A stretch of DNA of 64,000 nt from DATDYQ01 sp035288965 (GTDB lineage Archaea; Nanobdellota; Nanobdellia; SCGC-AAA011-G17; JAGVZF01), in assembly GCA_035288965.1 (NCBI GenBank), contig DATDYQ010000104.1, positions 12,465-76,464 of the forward strand, written 5' to 3'. The translations under genes were made by a program, and so were the position numbers. Of this stretch, positions 63,001-64,000 are shown in pieces. How positions within the stretch are numbered: position 1 is the stretch's first letter; the number at the start of each line of letters is the position of its first letter. Under the pieces are notes generated by a model. It was given only the letters and a program-made list of their open reading frames with translations, did not search any database and had not been told where the DNA came from.

Positions 63001-63673
63001 AATCAAACCAATAAACTTCATCTTTTTCAGTTAAACATCCTGTTTTAAAATGAGGTTCACATCTTGTTTCACTTCTTATATCAGGATTGCTACATAACAT
63101 CCCAGATCTAAAACTTGTTTTATCTTGACAATTATCTTGAGTAGTAAATTTTCCAGTTGCTACACAACATCCTTCCACTCTTGAATTACTTTTACTTAAA
63201 CATTCTAACTCATTTGTTATTTTTGTATCAAAAACTTCATTTAATTTTAAATCTCCAGTCAAAAAAGCATTACATTTTGCTTGAGTAATATAGGAATATC
63301 CGGTTGGTAATTTACAACATCCAAGTTGAGCATCTGTTCTTTGATCACAACTTGTTTTAAGCCAAGTATCAGGCAAATTACATAATGGTCTTGGAACACT
63401 ATCTTCACACTCTCCTGTTTTTGAACTTACGCAACTTCCAGTCGTACAATAATCTGTTTGATCGCAAAAAACATTATTTTTATTTCCATCTCCACAATCA
63501 TTAACATCAGTATAAACACATTGTGCTCCGCTTTTTGTGTTTTCGCAACAAGCTTTTTCTACACTTGGTAGACTATCTGTCTGTGCTTCTACATTATTAG
63601 AGAATAAACTAGCTCCAAATATTGTTGCAACTAATAAAATTACAATCATGAATATTGCTTTTATTTTTTTCAA
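60068..63673 (-). CDS. giant cysteine-rich membrane-anchored surface protein
   Basis: 1201 residues. A signal peptide (IFMIVILLVATIFGASLFSN) leads into about 550 residues with roughly 45 cysteines, including repeated CC units (KACCENTKSGAQC; GCCKLPTGYSYITQAKC; GCCVATGKFTTQDNC). Two or three hydrophobic segments follow (about 600-706, the last PIVIVVLSAFAVYFLITYFF), then a second cysteine cluster (CEKCNTDYEKCDDYKC) and Ig-like beta domains to the end. TTG 63673 is the start, with GGTGAC four bases upstream and TTGA overlap with the preceding gene. Function unknown; a disulfide-stabilised surface machine component is likely. Confidence 0.8.
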   Translation of the reverse strand: MKKIKAIFMIVILLVATIFGASLFSNNVEAQTDSLPSVEKACCENTKSGAQCVYTDVNDCGDGNKNNVFCDQTDYCTTGSCVSSKTGECEDSVPRPLCNLPDTWLKTSCDQRTDAQLGCCKLPTGYSYITQAKCNAFLTGDLKLNEVFDTKITNELECLSKSNSRVEGCCVATGKFTTQDNCQDKTSFRSGMLCSNPDIRSETRCEPHFKTGCLTEKDEVYWFDSCGNPENIYSGIGSNNEDLSYNNGLILKKQFSCDPNSDNVNNPSCGNCDFFQGSICGNADSEFKSQVNDDRVRNMCVSLDCQETKVDDRNTQLDGRTRNSGDNWCQYEGATGEGKDLVGSRQYVRKCYNGEEYVEACGERRTTVCVQGDVPTEITEFQSGLSAALCAPNRAVDCVEVNKDEGTNCGDVSNITISIGAECDYLKDDNGNVYEGQENEYDDCKAKQLCRKKKCDILAGSCFWNDDVKLCAPEVSLGDLGKQENTCFGKIEFQSVYAKKGFDVITGDYDCVEGCDVYKSDFATGFSNYCRSLGDCGYSYNVEGKVSDTSFRFTGPQKKIKGIARKAQTISPEAFSEFAKASEPLHSSLFTSLYVAEIILAGGSANYNGIVDESWYQDRTGKLKGIAGSLLVGILSWKGLKWLFGAIKGGGSGPGYGEIGGLIGPAEAPAHGFLASSLGKIAAFLSNPIVIVVLSAFAVYFLITYFFSATKTLTYTISCDPYVAPAGGNDCEKCNTDYEKCDDYKCTSLGQSCQLLNKGSGNETCTWVNKGDVIAPVINPLAVDPITNEDIQTQANGYVISGEQEYRDLQIGIKTDKISQCKVSKERSLGSDSVVEYNRMSDFFGDNQYKKEHIFTVPIINEAEDDIIAISDSGDYDLYVRCKSANTDENNREIVTGSDYKIGFTIAKGPDTGSPIVKGFNIINNAKLKFNTKNITIAAYVDDESELIANGGCKYSSKDESYQKMLNNLSCGDSRIDTIYGRLYACGGILGGLQNEQDNVYYFRCQDINGNVNRDASYPAGGLHLFVSRALNITNVEPSGTIFDKRFNLTTTTVRGAEEGRANCYWTFNDYFDPGSTKFDATNSTEHSYEFVGLQKGYYDPKVWCRDIAGNEAIGRTNFTVEIDEIPPSVKKIYTDSTRLYVEMDEDSICEYNNLPFSFGNGNRMPDDDSKLHKAALDENNAYYIICRDRFENEASFTVYP

Positions 63674-64000
63674 CTTGTCACCCAGCTTTTTATTGCAAAC
63701 TTAAATTCATAAGGAACATATTGTAAAGGATCATTTAAATCTCTTATCTTTATTTCATAAATCTTGCTATCTCCAACAAATGTTTTTACAACAACAATCT
63801 CACCTCTATGTTTAATGTAAAATGGTTGATCAAAAAAATCTCCTCTTGCAATCTCGCTTGCTACAATATCTTTAGTAGCCTGAGTTATTAATCCAATTGG
63901 AACTGGTAAACTTTGGCTAAATTTATTTTCACTTTGAGTTACTTGATCTTTTATTATTGAAATATCATAATCCATTAAAACTAAAACATTTCTCTCTCCA
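63670..64000 (-). CDS. hypothetical protein, 5' end beyond the window
   Basis: At least 109 codons; not recognised. The ATG at 63975 gives 101 residues (MDYDISIIKDQVTQSENKFS), but the frame stays open to the window edge and the extra codons (ERNVLVL) continue a beta-strand, so the true start is probably outside. A beta-rich C-terminus (GEIVVVKTFVGDSKIYEIKI) is visible. Its stop overlaps the TTG start of the giant protein, so the two are translationally coupled. Confidence 0.6.
   Translation of the reverse strand, partial: GERNVLVLMDYDISIIKDQVTQSENKFSQSLPVPIGLITQATKDIVASEIARGDFFDQPFYIKHRGEIVVVKTFVGDSKIYEIKIRDLNDPLQYVPYEFKFAIKSWVTS

Noticed and set aside
1..64000. CRISPR arrays, insertion sequences, integrases
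   Set aside because: No regular repeat-spacer pattern, transposase motif or terminal repeats were seen on reading; small repeats found are described above.

Overview
The window is AT-rich (about 30% GC by eye), densely packed archaeal DNA. Most operons open with a TATA-like element (TTTATAAA, TTTAAATA or TTATATAA, often preceded by AAAG) whose first base lies about 28-31 nt before the start codon, which implies leaderless transcripts. Genes inside operons instead use GGTGAT/GGAGG-type Shine-Dalgarno sequences. The S-layer protein of the Methanococcus (MJ) type, PGF-pre-PGF surface proteins, KGQ-type class III signal peptides, an intron-containing tRNA-Ser, extreme gene packing and Cys-rich giant surface proteins best fit a DPANN archaeon of the Woesearchaeota/Pacearchaeota kind. 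That placement is inferred from gene content; no rRNA marker is present.

Region 1 (about 1-46,200) is one long surface-glycan island. It holds more than a dozen glycosyltransferases (GT2, GT4, GT9, GT-C and GT-B forms), several small methyltransferases, three B12-binding radical SAM proteins and one SPASM radical SAM protein, a Wzx-like flippase, a DMT transporter, a carbamoyltransferase, a polysaccharide deacetylase, and sugar-modifying enzymes resembling the WbpB/WbpD/WbpE set (oxidoreductase, acetyltransferase, aminotransferase). Two separate nonulosonic-acid modules stand out. One (14,679-19,172) has a HAD phosphatase, an APH-like kinase, a DHDPS-family aldolase and a divergent NeuB fused to an SpsF-like cytidylyltransferase. 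The other (20,014-28,019) has a conventional NeuB, a GT2-NeuA fusion, two GT-B transferases and two radical SAM proteins. Four two-domain fusions occur here (GT2-methyltransferase, GT9-GT2, NeuB-SpsF, GT2-NeuA).

Region 2 (about 31,200-33,450) interrupts the sugar genes with a secreted beta-helix protein, two small membrane proteins, and a 40-residue membrane microprotein that has a structured leader and a very strong ribosome-binding site. An HTH-MNT/HEPN toxin-antitoxin pair (41,654-42,630) sits inside the island with an inverted-repeat operator at its start site.

Region 3 (46,300-64,000) is cell-surface machinery: two PGF-pre-PGF proteins with C-terminal anchors, tRNA-Ser(UGA), two small anchored proteins, two small hypothetical genes (one a nucleotidyltransferase), the S-layer protein with a long leader and a hairpin terminator on its stop codon, an operon of four KGQ pilin-like proteins, a DUF433/DUF5615 toxin-antitoxin pair, and a 1201-residue Cys-rich membrane protein with a partner cut by the window edge. 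The glycan genes plausibly decorate the S-layer and the sequon-rich surface proteins encoded next door. No stretch longer than 300 bases is without a gene.
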